This document shows positions 28,101-43,100 of a stretch of 64,000 bases of DNA, in pieces. The stretch lies in contig JAPYXD010000450.1 of assembly GCA_030998225.1 (NCBI GenBank), positions 496,001-560,000 on the forward strand, read 5' to 3'. The notes under the pieces are model-generated. The model saw only the letters and a list, made by a program, of their open reading frames with translations. It was not told the origin of the DNA and searched no databases. Within the stretch, counting starts at the first letter, position 1. Each line of letters begins with the position of its first letter. Source of the stretch: Diplolepis rosae (lineage: Eukaryota; Arthropoda; Insecta; Hymenoptera; Diplolepididae). The translations under genes were made by a program, and so were the position numbers.

Positions 28101-31100
28101 ATTGACACTTCAAGGATCTATTTGTCCACTTATATTGGACACAAACAAATTTTTGCAGACACCGAGTCATGACACATATTAACTGTTTGAATACGTAGGA
28201 ACAAGTTAATCAGTTGAACAGTTTTTAAGATATCATGCCCGCGAAATTGAAAAACGTGATTTTGAAAAAAACGCGTTTAAAGTTTTGGATAGGGTTAAGT
28301 AATAGAAAATAAAGTCAAAATTTCTCAAACGGATCACCAAAATTCAATGGAAATTCATTTTTGATCGCTAATAACTTGTTTCAATAGTATTGAATATTTA
28401 GTAATATTTCACATTACTGAGATCAATCTAGATGTATTTTTTAAAAATTTTGCCTGTGAATAATATTAACAATTGAAGTTTATCGTCAGTTCTCAAAAAA
28501 AAAAAAAAATCATTCCGAACGATCTAATCAACCTCATTTAATGATTTTAATGGCATACAAATCGTCGTTTAACACAAATTTGTAAAGCTTTATTTATCTC
28601 AAGAATCGCATTTTAGTTTATTATTTATATCTTTGTTCATAAAAAATTAAATAACTACTGTCTTCTACGTCATATTTGGTCTCGAAAAAAAAACCACACA
28701 TACTCCTTCTGTTTCTCAAAAATGTGCATTCAAGAAATAAGATGCCCGCCGTTTAAAAAAAATGTATTCGAACTTGAAGCTCGTCGCGAAAAGCTTACGA
28801 GCGCGTTCGGACTTGTCGCGTTTGGCCCATCTGAACTACTCTGTAGCATGAAAGAAGCTCGGAATCGATATAAAGACTTTGGGAAGTTATTCCAGAGACT
28901 CAACACTACCATTAGAGCAAATAAAAAAATCGATTTTTTCGAATGTCTACACCAGACGAGCCCCTTAATTTAGTTTATTAAACTATGAAAAACATGACTT
29001 TAAATAAATATCTATATATTTTTGCAGAGCAACCAGAACCAAAAATAGACTCATGCAACCCATCACCTTGTGGACCAAATTCTATTTGCCGAAATGTTAA
29101 CAATACTCCTGACTGTTCTTGCCTTCCATCATATATCGGATCACCACCAGCATGTAGGCCTGAATGTGTAATAAACCCTGATTGTCCATCGACTAAATCT
29201 TGCATTAATTTAAAATGTCAAGACCCCTGTCCTGGATCGTGTGGAGAAAATGCTGAATGTAGAGTCATCAATCATGTAGTGACTTGCTTATGTTTCGATG
29301 GATACACAGGCAATCCATTTGTTCAGTGTGTTCCACAAATTATAGGTAAACTGTCATTTTAATCACTCTTTATACTACTTTACAGGTCTGAATAACATTA
29401 AACGTTCTCTTTTAACTTTCATTAGAAAATATAAATCCATGTGAGCCGTCTCCATGCGGAGCAAATGCTGTGTGTCAACGACATGATAATGTAGGTGCGT
29501 GTATTTGCATTGAGGATTATCTTGGAAATCCATATGAAGGCTGTCAACCAGAGTGTATTCTTAGTTCTGATTGTCCAACGAACGAAGCATGCATTCGCAA
29601 CAAGTGCCAAAACCCATGTCTTGGAATATGTGGAACAGATGCTCTATGTTCAGTTGTAAATCATATCCCGACTTGCACTTGCTTGCCCGGATATGTCGGT
29701 GATCCATTTAAAACATGTACACAACAAACAGAAAGTATAAATGATTCTATATCTATATCGATTTTTAGTTTCAGCTGCAATAAAACAAGTCTTAAGGAAT
29801 GTTTTGTAATCATTTCAGTTCCTCCCGAAGTTACACCATGTGTTCCCTCACCTTGCGGCCCCAACAGTATCTGTCGTGCAATTAACAATCAAGCAGTGTG
29901 TTCTTGTGAAGCTTCTTACGTTGGTCTGCCTCCTAACTGCAGACCGGAATGCGTTGTGAACTCCGAGTGTTCTCAAACTAGAGCATGTTATAAATACAAA
30001 TGTACTGATCCTTGTCCAGGAACTTGTGGTCTAGGAGCACAATGCAAAGTCATCAATCACAATCCTTTGTGTAGTTGTCCTCTAAAAATGACTGGAGACC
30101 CGTTTATAAGATGCTATCCTGAAATTCGTGAGCAAATCTTTTTTCAATTACTGTTTATTAGACCAGAAATAGTTTACTCTAGGAATCTATATATTTTCTA
30201 TATAGGTCAAACACCAAATCTGTACAATATCAGCAGAAATCCTTGTGTTCCAAATCCTTGTGGAGTCTACTCTAAATGCAAGGAAATTGGGGATCAACCA
30301 GTATGCTTTTGTTTGCCAAATTATATCGGGTCACCACCCAATTGTCGCCCTGAATGTTCAGTCAACACCGATTGCCCATCTAACCATGCTTGTATTTCTG
30401 AAAAATGCAGAGATCCCTGTATTGGATCTTGTGGTCAAAATGCCGACTGTCGTGTGCAGAATCACATTCCAACGTGTCTTTGTCAACAGGATTATACTGG
30501 AGATCCTTTCAGTCTTTGTTCGCCAATTATAAAAGGTAAGAATGTCACATTGATAGGTGCTCTTTTTCATTTCTTTCTTATATTTTTTATTTATAAACAA
30601 TATGGTTTTTATATTTACAGAACTACCCCCGAGTCTTGATCCATGCAATCCATCTCCGTGTGGAGCAAACGCTCTATGCGATAACGGTGTCTGTACGTGT
30701 CTGAGTGACTACTTTGGCGATCCATACACCAACTGTCGACCAGAGTGTACACTAAATTCTGACTGCCCACGAGTAAAATCATGTATTAATCAACGATGCA
30801 TTGATTTATGTCCGGGTACTTGTGGAACAGATGCCCAATGTGATGTTATCAACCATATACCTACATGTAGTTGTCCATCAGGATCAACGGGTAATCCCTT
30901 TACTGGTTGCCGCAAAGTCGCATCACCTGGTAAATTTATTTTCTTAATACTATAGAAATATTCTTTATGTCATTTTCTTCATAAAATACACAACAATTTT
31001 TATCTCTAGTGTTTACCAATCCGTGTATGCCATCACCATGTGGACCAAACAGTAACTGTGTAGTCACCAATGACCACCCAGTTTGTTCGTGCCTGTCTGG

Positions 31101-34100
31101 TTTTGTAGGCAGTCCACCAAGTTGTAGACCAGAGTGTGTAGTTAGCGCTGAATGTCCGTTAACGCAGGCATGTCTTGTAAATAAATGTCAAGATCCATGT
31201 CCAGGCACCTGCGGTCAAAATGCTGAATGCATGACTATCAACCACAATCCAATTTGCACCTGTGCGAACACACTCACTGGCGACCCATTCACGAGATGTT
31301 ATCCAGTCAAACGTAAGAAATTTATTGAAGTTCAAATATTGGGCTTTTGTTAATGAAGTCTAAAAATGAGTGACAGTATTTCTCGAACATTACAAAAATA
31401 TTTATAACCTATGAAAATCCATTTTAGATATTCCTGAATCCTCTGAACCATGCCAACCATCACCATGCGGACCCAATGCAGAGTGTCACGTTCGTGGAGA
31501 AACACCTGCATGCTCCTGTTTACCAAACTACATTGGACTTCCACCAAACTGCAGACCAGAGTGCACTATCAATCCTGAGTGTCCATCACATCTTGCGTGC
31601 ATTCAGCAAAAGTGTAGCGATCCTTGCACCGGACGTTGCGGTCAGAACACGCAATGCTACGTCATCAATCACAACGCTGCATGTACCTGCTATAAAGGTT
31701 TCAGCGGCGATCCTTATAGTAGCTGCCGACCTTCCATCAAAGGTGAGTGCCTAGAAATAGTTTCTTATTGCATGATTATTAACCTTTTCGGCATGTCGAG
31801 CAGGTAAGTGCTGTCTTGTTTCGAAAAAGTAGGAGAAAGAATATAATTGAAGGGTAGCTAAATATTTAACCTTCATAAGATTTGTTTAGATGTCCTCCTT
31901 TTCCATTTTGGAAAACAATTCTATTTTTATAAGCATAATATTTTCAAAGACATTGTAATAGTATATTACGACCCTAGGCCAGAAAGTTTGAGTTCCTGGC
32001 GTATGTGATATAAATGCCGAGTCGAGGTCGGCTTCGACTATGCATTTATATCACATACGCCAGGGCATCCAACATTCTGGCCGTGGGTCGTATACTATTT
32101 TTCTTGATCTCCAGCCGAAAGTACGCCCAAAACCGAGGCGAAGCCGAGGTATTTACTGTTCGGGGTGGGCATTAGAAACAAATTTAAAATAAAATGCAAT
32201 CATACAATAACTGCAAAAAAAAAATTGAAAATCAATTTTTTTTTTAAATTAAAAAATACCAGAGAAAATTTATTCTTAGATAACAATATTAATTGATTTC
32301 AAATTAATTAGGTGAGTTTGAAATTTTTGTAACTGCCTACATTATCGGAGATTCACTAGTATTGATCAACATTAACTTTAACATCGCACATCCAGTAATA
32401 CTAATCTTATTACAATAATTATTATTACTTTTATGAATACAATTATTAATATAAAATAAACCGTGTACATAGATTTTTTGTGTTTCTTTTTAAGAGTTAC
32501 TCTTTCGTGCCATTGCATGAAGTCACATTAAATTAAATCAAACAAACTAATCATACGATGAATTTAGCGGCACTACTGAGCCACAAAAAACAAAAAAGGC
32601 CACAAAAGTCGTTGTTTCTGGAGTGAAATGCGGCCGGGAGGGCCGTACTTTCAGCTAGAAGATCAAGAAATTTTTTTTTTGTTGCAAGATAAAAACAGTT
32701 ATCACTATTGGGCAAAAAAACTACAGATGTGTAGAAAAAGTAATGTGCAAATATTATTTTTAACATTAAAAATTATTGTTAGCCTAATAAAAAAGACATA
32801 CATATGTGAGGTGTCCACGTACAAGGTATGCGGACATGTTAGATCATATTGTACTTGAGAAAAAAATTGGAAGTCGTCTGAAAAAATATTTCTGAACCCA
32901 TAGATACGGACTTAACGTATAAGTTACGCCAATGAGGGACATCCACGAAGGAAATACATTTTCCTTCATATGGAAATAAAAAAGACCACCATATAGAGTT
33001 TTAAAAAAGGATATGAATTACTATTTAAAGTTCTTTAATACGTTTATTTTCAATCGGATAGATATAATATCGTAATATGAAAACTTCCAGTAGGAAAGTT
33101 TTGTAGGCAGTCCACCAAGTTGTAGACCAGAGTGTGTAGTTAGCTCTGAATATCCGTTAACGCAGGCACGTCTTGTAAATAAATGACAAGATCCATGTCC
33201 AGGCACCTGCGGTCAAAATGCTAAATGCATGACTATCAACCACAATCTAATTTGCACCTGTGCCAATACACTCACTTCCAGTAGGAAAGTTTCTTGATTT
33301 CACAAATATGTTGTGAATATCCTACTATTGGTGTTTCGAAAGGAAAAAATTGCTGATGTGTAAAGTTAAAGCCTATATTTATATTCAGAAAGAAATTTAT
33401 TTAATAAAATACTTTGTCCATGTGCATCCCAAAAAACACTAGCTATAGAGTATAGCGGTGGATCCATGTTTCATCCATCGCCACAAATCGACGCAAAAAC
33501 TCTTTCAGATTGCGGTTAAATAGGCCAAATTTTGCACCGAAGTGGTCACACGAATGCGTTTTTGATCGATTGTGAGCAATCGCGGCACCCATCTTGCACA
33601 GAGCTTTCTCATACACAAATGTGTATCCAAAATATTGACCAGAAGCTCAGTTAAGATAGATACAATCTCAACTGCCTCACGCACTTTTACTTTCGGATCA
33701 TTCAAAACAATATCATGAATTTTATTGATAATTTCTGATATAGTAATCTCATTCGAACGACCTGGACTTGGTATGGTTTCTGTGCTCATACGAACACAAC
33801 GACATGCAGTAAACCTCTTATGAACCATTCCATACGACGGAGCAGAGTCCGAATCATACTTATTGAACTTGGCCTTGGTTTCTGATAAGGTTTTTCCACG
33901 CAAAAAGTAGCGTTCAATCAACACACGCAATTTGTTTTTTTCCATCCTTGCGAAAAATTCGGATGTTGGTTGCTTTCAGACACTGTAACTCGTAAACTAA
34001 TGAAAAGATTTGTCTTAAATGTTGACAGAAGAGATTTGAAGGATGGAACTTGTCAACAATTATAATCGTTTGTTATTAGTGGCGACCTCTTATAGAAATA

Positions 34101-37100
34101 TCACGTCAACATCAAACACCCTAGTATGATACAGATATCCAGAAGAGTCGGAGAGTTCCTTTTTTTCACAGAAAATATCGAAGACCCTAGTATATTGATG
34201 TTTTAATAATAATCGACAGCGTGTTGGTGATCCGGATACCTTGTACATGGCCACCAAGTATATATATTATGGCAAACGCGCACTAATTTTGCATTTTTAA
34301 ATCTTATTCGCCGGATATTTTATGATATGCCATATCGAAATTAATAATAATTATCTTTAGAAACAGAAAATTTAGTTAAAAATGTTGCACATCTTTGGAT
34401 AATTATCTTTTGTACATATTCACTGAAACATTGAATAAATTTACTCAAATACGTTAGCATTTTTGAAACCTTACTTGCTGAAACCCCTTATTTTATGTTA
34501 TGTGACTCCTTACCCCATAAGAGGTTACAAGAATTCTAAAATACTCTTTATTGTTATGAATCTCTTGTGGTTTATGAAATAACAAAATTCCAAGTAAATT
34601 ATTTTAAATTTCCACTCAATATTCACGTGACCTTTTTCAGCTGGGTTAAAAATTTTAATAACTAAAAAATAAAAAAAAATTAGTATAGCAGGCTTAAAAA
34701 TAAAAGCAATTCAGTTGCACGGAAAAAACAGTATAGCTGTTGGACCTATACCGGTATATAGTGTCTCGACCCATGCGGTATAGGTGAGACAACTATACTG
34801 GTTTGCTGCGCGATCTATACATTGCTTCGCATGCACGCGACTCTAACCACGAAATGAGAAAGAAGTGTGATTTTTTCGAGGCGTTTTTTCGAAGCGTTTG
34901 TCGATTTGTTTGGAGCATTTTTTCTTTCTTTGAAAGATCATTTTTGCGTATCGCGTATTGTTTTATCACACGCGAAAATTCACAAGAGCGATAACGATGG
35001 CATAATATTTTGTTTACGATCGCTATACATGGTATTGTCATATCAACGAACTTGTATAGCTGTCTCACCTATACTCGTATAGTTCTGAGGACCATACCGT
35101 AGCATTGGTCTGATAGCAATATTTTCTGGTTCTGAGGACCAAAATATAATTCTCTTAGCTATACTGTTTTTTCAGTGTGAGAAAATATTAAATTATAACT
35201 GTCAGTTTTTATCATGTTTAATTAAATTATTTCACTATTTAAACAAAAGTAAAGAGAAGACGAGTTTAAGTAAATATCCTTTTTAATGTATAATGTATAA
35301 AACTGATTGTGGCGATTCATTTTGGAAAGGGATGCATATTTAAGTTAAAACTCTGATACGAAGATGACATCGAGCGTCATTAAAAAACAATAGACCCTCA
35401 AAATATTGCGAGTTGTTGCATACCAAGCTAAGCAACTATACCGGACAAGTTTTCACTTATGTAATTTACATTTTCTGCTTAGCCAGAATCTTTATGAGCG
35501 AATTGAGGTCAACTAAAAGCGTGTGAATTCAATTGATTGAAATACTATGTCCTTTCTAGCAGAAAACTACTCTGTTGAGATGTTGACCCCTTGCTCACCA
35601 CCCCCCTGTGGTCCCAATGCCATTTGCAAAGAACAAAATGGAGTAGGCTCCTGCTCCTGCGTACCTGAATATATTGGAGACCCGTATGAAGGATGTCGTC
35701 CTGAATGCACATTAAATTCTGACTGCATGTCGAACCTGGCCTGTATCCGATCGAAATGCCAGAATCCCTGTCCTGGAACATGTGGTCAGGATGCCCAGTG
35801 CCAAGTTGTAAACCACTTGCCCAGTTGTTCGTGTATTCCTGGATATACGGGAAATCCATACAGTTCATGTTTTCTTTCACCACCAATTCGTAAGTCACAT
35901 ATAAGTTATTGGAGCTCGTACACAATTAACCCTAAATCGCAAATCACGAATAACAAGATGCAACAGCCTTGAGTAGAACTTGCACAATTAAACGACTTAC
36001 CATATGCCGCTGCTTTTGTTTCTTGCAATCCATTATTATAAGATATGCAATAACAACTTCTAAGTTTATTACATTTACATACAGCCTCGTTTTTTCACAT
36101 TAAAACTACATTTATAAATAAACCCTTAATGTTGCCCACGTTAATTTATAAATTGTTTATGTAAAAATATTGAATGATTATAGTTCTTGGTTTTAATTTT
36201 CTTACCTGTGTAATCAAGTCTTTATTTGGAAATACGCTTTTAAAAAATGATATATTAATGACTCAGCGTATTTATTTTAAATAATTTATTACTGTAATCT
36301 TTATTCAACTAATCATCTATATAAAAAAATACCAGATATTGTTTCAATTATCTTTGTGTCCAAACGGGCGGAAAAAGTCACATTGCATGCTTGTTCGTAG
36401 AGCGGCATGCAGTCAATTGTGCCTTGGCGTCAAAATCGGGCGAAATGTTCATACCGCCCGCTTCAAAGGGCGATAATGTTCATACCGCCCGCTTCAACGG
36501 GCAAAATGTTCATACCGCCCGCTCCAACGGGCAAAATGTTCATACCGCACGAAATTTGACTGCCCGCGGCTAACTACGCACTCGCACGCAACGCGACTTT
36601 TTCCACCAATTTGGACACAAAACATCGTGTGTACCTCGAGCGACATGGTAGCGATGTGACTCGTGTGAATACCGCCCTCGCTACGCTCGGGCGGGTACAC
36701 TTCGCACTCGTCACAATCGCCACCATGCCGCCCTTGGTACACAATCTACTATTTCAATTTTTAACCATAAATTTAATAATACTTAATTTGAAAATATTCA
36801 GTTCGAATATAATTATTTCTACATTTTTTTACGTGTAAGGAATTATATTAAATTCAGCTATATGAGCTTCGAAGCAAATAATTCGAAGATTATATATAGT
36901 ATAATGTGACATGTTTGAGAACATGTCTGCTATTATATTGACCCAAAATTCACAGAATTTTTAGTCATTTGGTTATTTTGGCATAGGGTCAGATTTTTTT
37001 AATTTTCACATTAAAAATTATTAATGGCAGATATAAAAAAAACCCAAAAAGTAAGGCAAACGTTTCAACCACATATGGGGGCCCTCTTCAGTGCCATAAA

Positions 37101-40100
37101 TTAAAAGATTAATTCAAAATTTCATTTTTTCTTTTCTTAACTAGGTATAGACAATTGTCTTCTTCAAGGAGGAACAGAACCTCTCACGATAGCATTTAAA
37201 AAAAATTTCAGTCAGCAAAGCCACATGTCCCGAGTCGGATTTTAAAACATTTAACTCGATCGTTGAGAGACTCCGGTAACAAAGTCCTGAAGAAAAATTC
37301 TCAAAATTGATAAGTGTTCGGATTGTCATGATTTATCAATTTCACATCATAACATTTTTTTTAATTCTAAGTTTTTTTAATTCTATCCAATTGTTTATAT
37401 ATAGTGAATTTTACATATTTTTTCAATACGTGTAGTGCATACCGGACTGCTTCAATTTGATTTGCGAGCTATGAGATAAGCTTTTGATTTTTATGCTATT
37501 CCTTATTTTAATAATGTCCTATATTTTAATCTTTTAATGAAATTTTGAATTAATCTTTTGTGGTCGGAACGTTTGCCTTACTTTTTACGTTTTTTTATAT
37601 CTGCCATTGATAATTTTCAATGTGGAAATAAAAAGAATCTGACCCTATGCCGAAATAACAAAATAAATAAAAATTATATATAGTGATGTCGTCGAGTGAG
37701 AAATACCGAGAAATGAGACGAGACGAGAATGAGACATACCTGCTTGCTGTCTCAGGTTTTCTCATCTCATTTTTGTCTCGTCTCGTTTTGTCCTTTCTTG
37801 GTCTCGTCCCGTTTTTTCGATAATTACTTGCCAGATGTTGACCAAGCTCTCTAAGTCTCGCAGACAAATAGATGTACATTTTAATAAAAGACCAAATATT
37901 CCTAACCATTTTTTTCTGAACAAAAAATTACCTTAATATTAAATCAACAATTTCACAATTCATTCGAATATACACGTAATTTTTCTAGCTATCCCTTTTT
38001 GCTTTTCATTTTCATATTTAGGAATACTTATATTGAATAAGAAAAAAGTTTATTATATTATAATAATATATTATTTGATTCTCTTCATATGAGAAGGTAT
38101 TGGTTTTATTTGAAAAATGACTCTTTTTACTGAAGTTATACTACTGCTTCAGTCATATTTTCTTATAGATATTTGAAAATTAGGTGGCTTTAGTAGATCG
38201 AATATATATATGTCTCCGTCAGACAGAATTTGGTTGTGGTTAACCAGCCATACGTACGACTATATCAGCTGCACCCGTTGAGGAGATCTAAGCATACCGT
38301 TCGATTAGTCATATGTTATGCATTATTCAAATACCATCTTAACATGAGTGCATCCTCCATACGGTAGTGCAGTTAAAACCTGTTTTAAAACCCGATTTTT
38401 TCCTTATTTTCTACGTTGTTTTTAATATTATAAAGACTTAAGTTTCGTCTATTTTCAAGAATAGTCTTGACGAATGAAATAAACATTAATATATTATATT
38501 ATTTCATTCTCCGAGACTATTTTAGAATATACACATATTATTACAGTTAAAAAATTGAAATTGCTTTCAATTGATTAAGGCCATGGATCAATTGGACCAC
38601 GTGACTAAATTATACATTTATTCGTTAATGTAAGATAACTTTCTTAATTTACGAAGTATATTTCTGAAAATTTGGGGAATGTAACAAAAGATAATAAAGC
38701 ACGCCTGTTGACTTCTTTTTAGGAAAATTTTTGAAAAATATTCTAAAACTTATCGACAATTACAGTGAACTGTAAAATTGTTTGCAAAATTTTCACTCAA
38801 ACGAAGTTGACAGACGTTCTCTATCGTTTTATGTAGTATTTTCCAAATTTTCAAGGAGATATTTTGTAAAATAAAAAAGTTATCTTACACGAACTTTCAA
38901 AGGAATTTGGTCACGTGATCCGGTTGATCCATAGCCTTAATTATATTATTATATCTATGAAAAATAGTTTTCAACAAAATTATAGTCTTCATAATAATAA
39001 TAACGAAATAACTAAAAAAAATGGGACATATTGTATAAACACAATTCAATTATTATGTCTCTAAATATGACTAAGTTATAGAACATGGTGGAATATAGTT
39101 TTTTTTTTGAAGACTAAAAATACTCGTTGGTATAATATACAAATAAATTGTCATTTAAAACTTTAACCGTAAGTTGGAAAAAATCCATTAATTATATAGT
39201 AATTTTTTACAACCCTCTCTAAGTCAGAATTAATAAAAAATGAGCCACTAATATATACTTTAGTGAATATTTCTGCTTATTACTATTTTGACTATTTCTT
39301 CTATTCGATTTCAACTTCCCTGCTGTAAATCCCTATATAAGAACCCATATAGAAACCTGCCTGGATATCGATGTTGGATCCCATATCGCAACCTTGTTTT
39401 CTAAATAGGTTTCTATGTGGTAATTTGAGTAGGATCCTATAAAAAACATATTTTAAATTCCCTATAAAAAAAAACGTAAGAAACTGTGTGGGAGCTTATG
39501 TAGGTTCATGACAGAAATTTTATTCTTGGAGTTCAACTTGTTCACATAGGTTGTAAGATAGGTTCCTATGTAGGTTATTATATGGGTTCCTACATGGGAA
39601 CCTAGAGAGGTCCTCATATAGATTCCTATATAGGGATTTACAGTAAGGTTATCATTAAATCTTCAGCTAAAAATGACTGATACAGGATTATGTATGGGGT
39701 CCTTTTTCACCGCAGTGTACACGGAGAAAAATAGTTGAAGTAATTTTACTCAACTTCCGATCAAATTTGGGACATAAGGACAAGTTAGAAGTTATTTAGT
39801 ATCACTGTAATTATTTGTGATATATTACATGTTCAAAAATGAATCAGAGCTGAGTAAAATTCAGAAGTGTAGATTGAAGTTTGAAAGCGTGCATTAAAAG
39901 TTATTAAATATATATATTATTACTCGTAGTATAATTATAAAAAAACAATATTTTATTAAATCACAAAAATAGTAGTGTTCCGTTCATTCTACTCTACGCT
40001 TCAATCGAGGGTTGAGTAAATCGTGAATCGCAAGATTCATTCCACCAGCTACAAGTATATCTATTCACGCAGGAACGAATGAAAGTAATCTGCGCCTTGG

Positions 40101-43100
40101 CCACACATAAAAAATTTTTAATTTCAAAAACGTGTTAAATTTTCAGCATACTGATGTTCCACGTTATTATATTTAATAATCAAAATCAATTAAAAACATA
40201 CAAAATACAATTACAGTTTATTTTTTGTACTCTCTAAATCCAAAATAGTGGAATAGACACTGTTTTATCTAGCGCGCAATGAACCTCTTACTCAATAGTG
40301 GATTCTACATACTTATAAACTAGTGATTTTAAACATTCATCGTACTGCAGTCGTGTTTGATAGTGTTTTGTCTGTTCGTCACAAAGCTTCTGTACATGCT
40401 CCGCGGTGTTAACCACTATTTGTTTTAATGATTATCCACTAGTTTATATAATTTATTTAAAAGTTTCACATAATCTAGTTATATAGATTCTGTAAGTTTA
40501 ATAAATTCTTGATAACATATTTTTTTCCTAATTCATTTCTTTTTCACATAATTTTATTAAATTAAATTGATTTCATGAAAATTTAAACATCATAGGTCAA
40601 TGCAACACAGAAAATAAAAGAACCTTCTTTTAAATGTTTTTACACAAGGCACTTTTTGATAATAATGCAATTTTTTAATATAAATTTAGAAATTTAGTTT
40701 CATTAAACTTCATACGTAGTTATAATACAAATGTATACTAAATATAATTTAATAATTATATTATACATATCAATAATCATAATTATAATAATTAATTAAT
40801 AAGTTATATTAATTTCAAAAAATATTTTATGAACAATTTATGAAAAAAGTTGATGTATTTTTACTTGAGAAAGGCTCAAGAACTCTAGTCACGACACTGG
40901 TCCACAAGCTCTGAATAACAACTTGCAGTCACTATATAAGAAAGTTCCAAATTTTATGTCACAGCATTGTAAGCGAGCGTGTGCGTGATTCGACGAAAGC
41001 GTATCGTACTATATATACCATAGCGAACTGGCTGAACGCTAGCTTTACGCTGTAGCGTAAAGCTATTGTAAAGTAGCATTATAATTCATGAATGAGGCAA
41101 AATAAATATTCAAAATGTTTTTATCCTTATTCTACGTTAAAAATAACGTTAAAAGGTAACGGAAATATGCAATAATTTTATTTATTAACGCTAAAAATTA
41201 AAAAAATTAAATGTCTGTCCTTGAACTCTGCTAAAGCTGACTTCAATCGCAGAGCCCAAGTAATTGGCGCTTAAAATTTACAAATATAATTTATAATTAG
41301 GAAATGCAACTATGCCAAATAAGTGTAGTAAATAATAAAATTAATAACATAAATCATGCTAATTAATTAATAAAATTATTGCATATGTCCGTTACCTTTT
41401 AACGTTATTTTTAACGTAGAATAAGGATAAAAACATTTAGAATATTTATTTTGCCTCATTCATGAGTTATAATGCTACTTTACGATAGCTTTACGCTAGT
41501 TTTCAGCCAGTTCGCTAAGGTAGTATAAGTGTAGTTATTAGGTTTATTTATTTAAGTTTATTTGTTTAAGTGTATTTTTGATTTAAAATATGATTGGCTA
41601 CGACGGAATGGTGTGTATGTATGTACACGGAGAAAAATGGATATTGAAAAGTAGATATTCAAATAGGAGATATTCATCCATAATATCTAAATATTGACAC
41701 GTAATATAAAAATTTTTTTTTTCAATATATAAGATTTTTCCGAGAAGTAACATTTGATATTCAGATTCAATAGTTTAGATATTGAAGCATGAAGTGCGTG
41801 CGCGTATATATAAAGGTCATGTGATCACTTTTTCGCTCTCATCGAAATCTAAGTGAATCTAAGATTGACATGCTTGCAGCGTTCCGTAAAGATAAATTTT
41901 GAAAGTTTATTAAAGTTTCCTTAAATTCTAATAAGTGTTCCTAATGGAATAAAAGTGATCGGCTCTTTAACTTGAGGTGCAGTAAGTAAAACATATAAGT
42001 TATATATTTTCTCTATATGTGGTTTATAACCGAGAATGAAATCTAACCTTAGTGTTAAGTTCAAGTTTCTAACAAGAACATTAAATTAGTTTTAGACATG
42101 CCAGATAATGAAAATTTTGTTCAGACATCTATATTACTTTTACAGAAAAGAACATAATAAAATATTATTTGACTTTTTTCTAAAAACTGAATATGTAGTT
42201 ATTTTATAACCTTTAAAATAATTTTTTGAGCATCTTAGACATTGAGCTGTAACATATATAGCTTACCTTTTCAGTATACCTGATATTGATTTTAAATATC
42301 TGAGATATTCAATTTTAGTACCTCAGACATTCAAGTTTACTAACGAGGATATTCAGAAGTTTAGTATCTTGAATATTTATTTATGTACCACCGGCGCGCA
42401 AACTCGTTTTTTCGCTACAGTTAACAGTAACGCAATGTAGTATATTGCGCTACAGAGGAATAAAATGTAAAAATTGAACTGCGCATGCACCTATAGCCAT
42501 GCAACGGAGCACAATCTTCTTCTTCTTCGTACAGCGTTAGCACCTTACTGCGCATGCGTCTATTAAAATCCATTACTACTACACAAGATTGATAAAATCA
42601 AAATGGCCGGGACCACTCGTGACATATCAAGTGTAATGATTGGCGCCGCAAACAACTACAATACTGGATTAGATTCGAGTGTACGCATAAAAACTCGTAT
42701 ACGCACCGAAGCCACATAAAATAGAATACGTGCCAATGCACACAATTCGGGAAATTACGAGACTCGCGACAATGCTCGCAGGACTGATCGTGCCTCGGCT
42801 TCGTCTCGGCTTTGCCTCAGTTACGTCTCGACTACGGATGGGCTACACCTCGACTACGCCTTGGCTTCGATTTCCTGTGATCATTGTCGCTCGTCACGCA
42901 ATAACCCTCATTGTGCGCCTTGGCACGTAATATACTATTTTAATATCTGAGATAATCAAGCTCAATATCTGAGATACTGGTGGTTAATATCTTTTTTTCA
43001 ATATCTGCAGGCATTGAAGTAGAATATCTAAATGTTTGTCACATAGTTGAATACATTGTGCCTCAATATCTAGATATTATGGGTCAATATCCATTTTTCT

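Noticed and set aside
28722..28973. Open frame of 84 codons in intron 20
   Set aside because: No cysteine modules, no recognisable domain, and an open frame also on the opposite strand; compatible with chance.
33098..33276. An additional dumpy exon
   Set aside because: Stop codon, lost cysteine, no flanking acceptor or donor, and the copy starts and ends inside the module.
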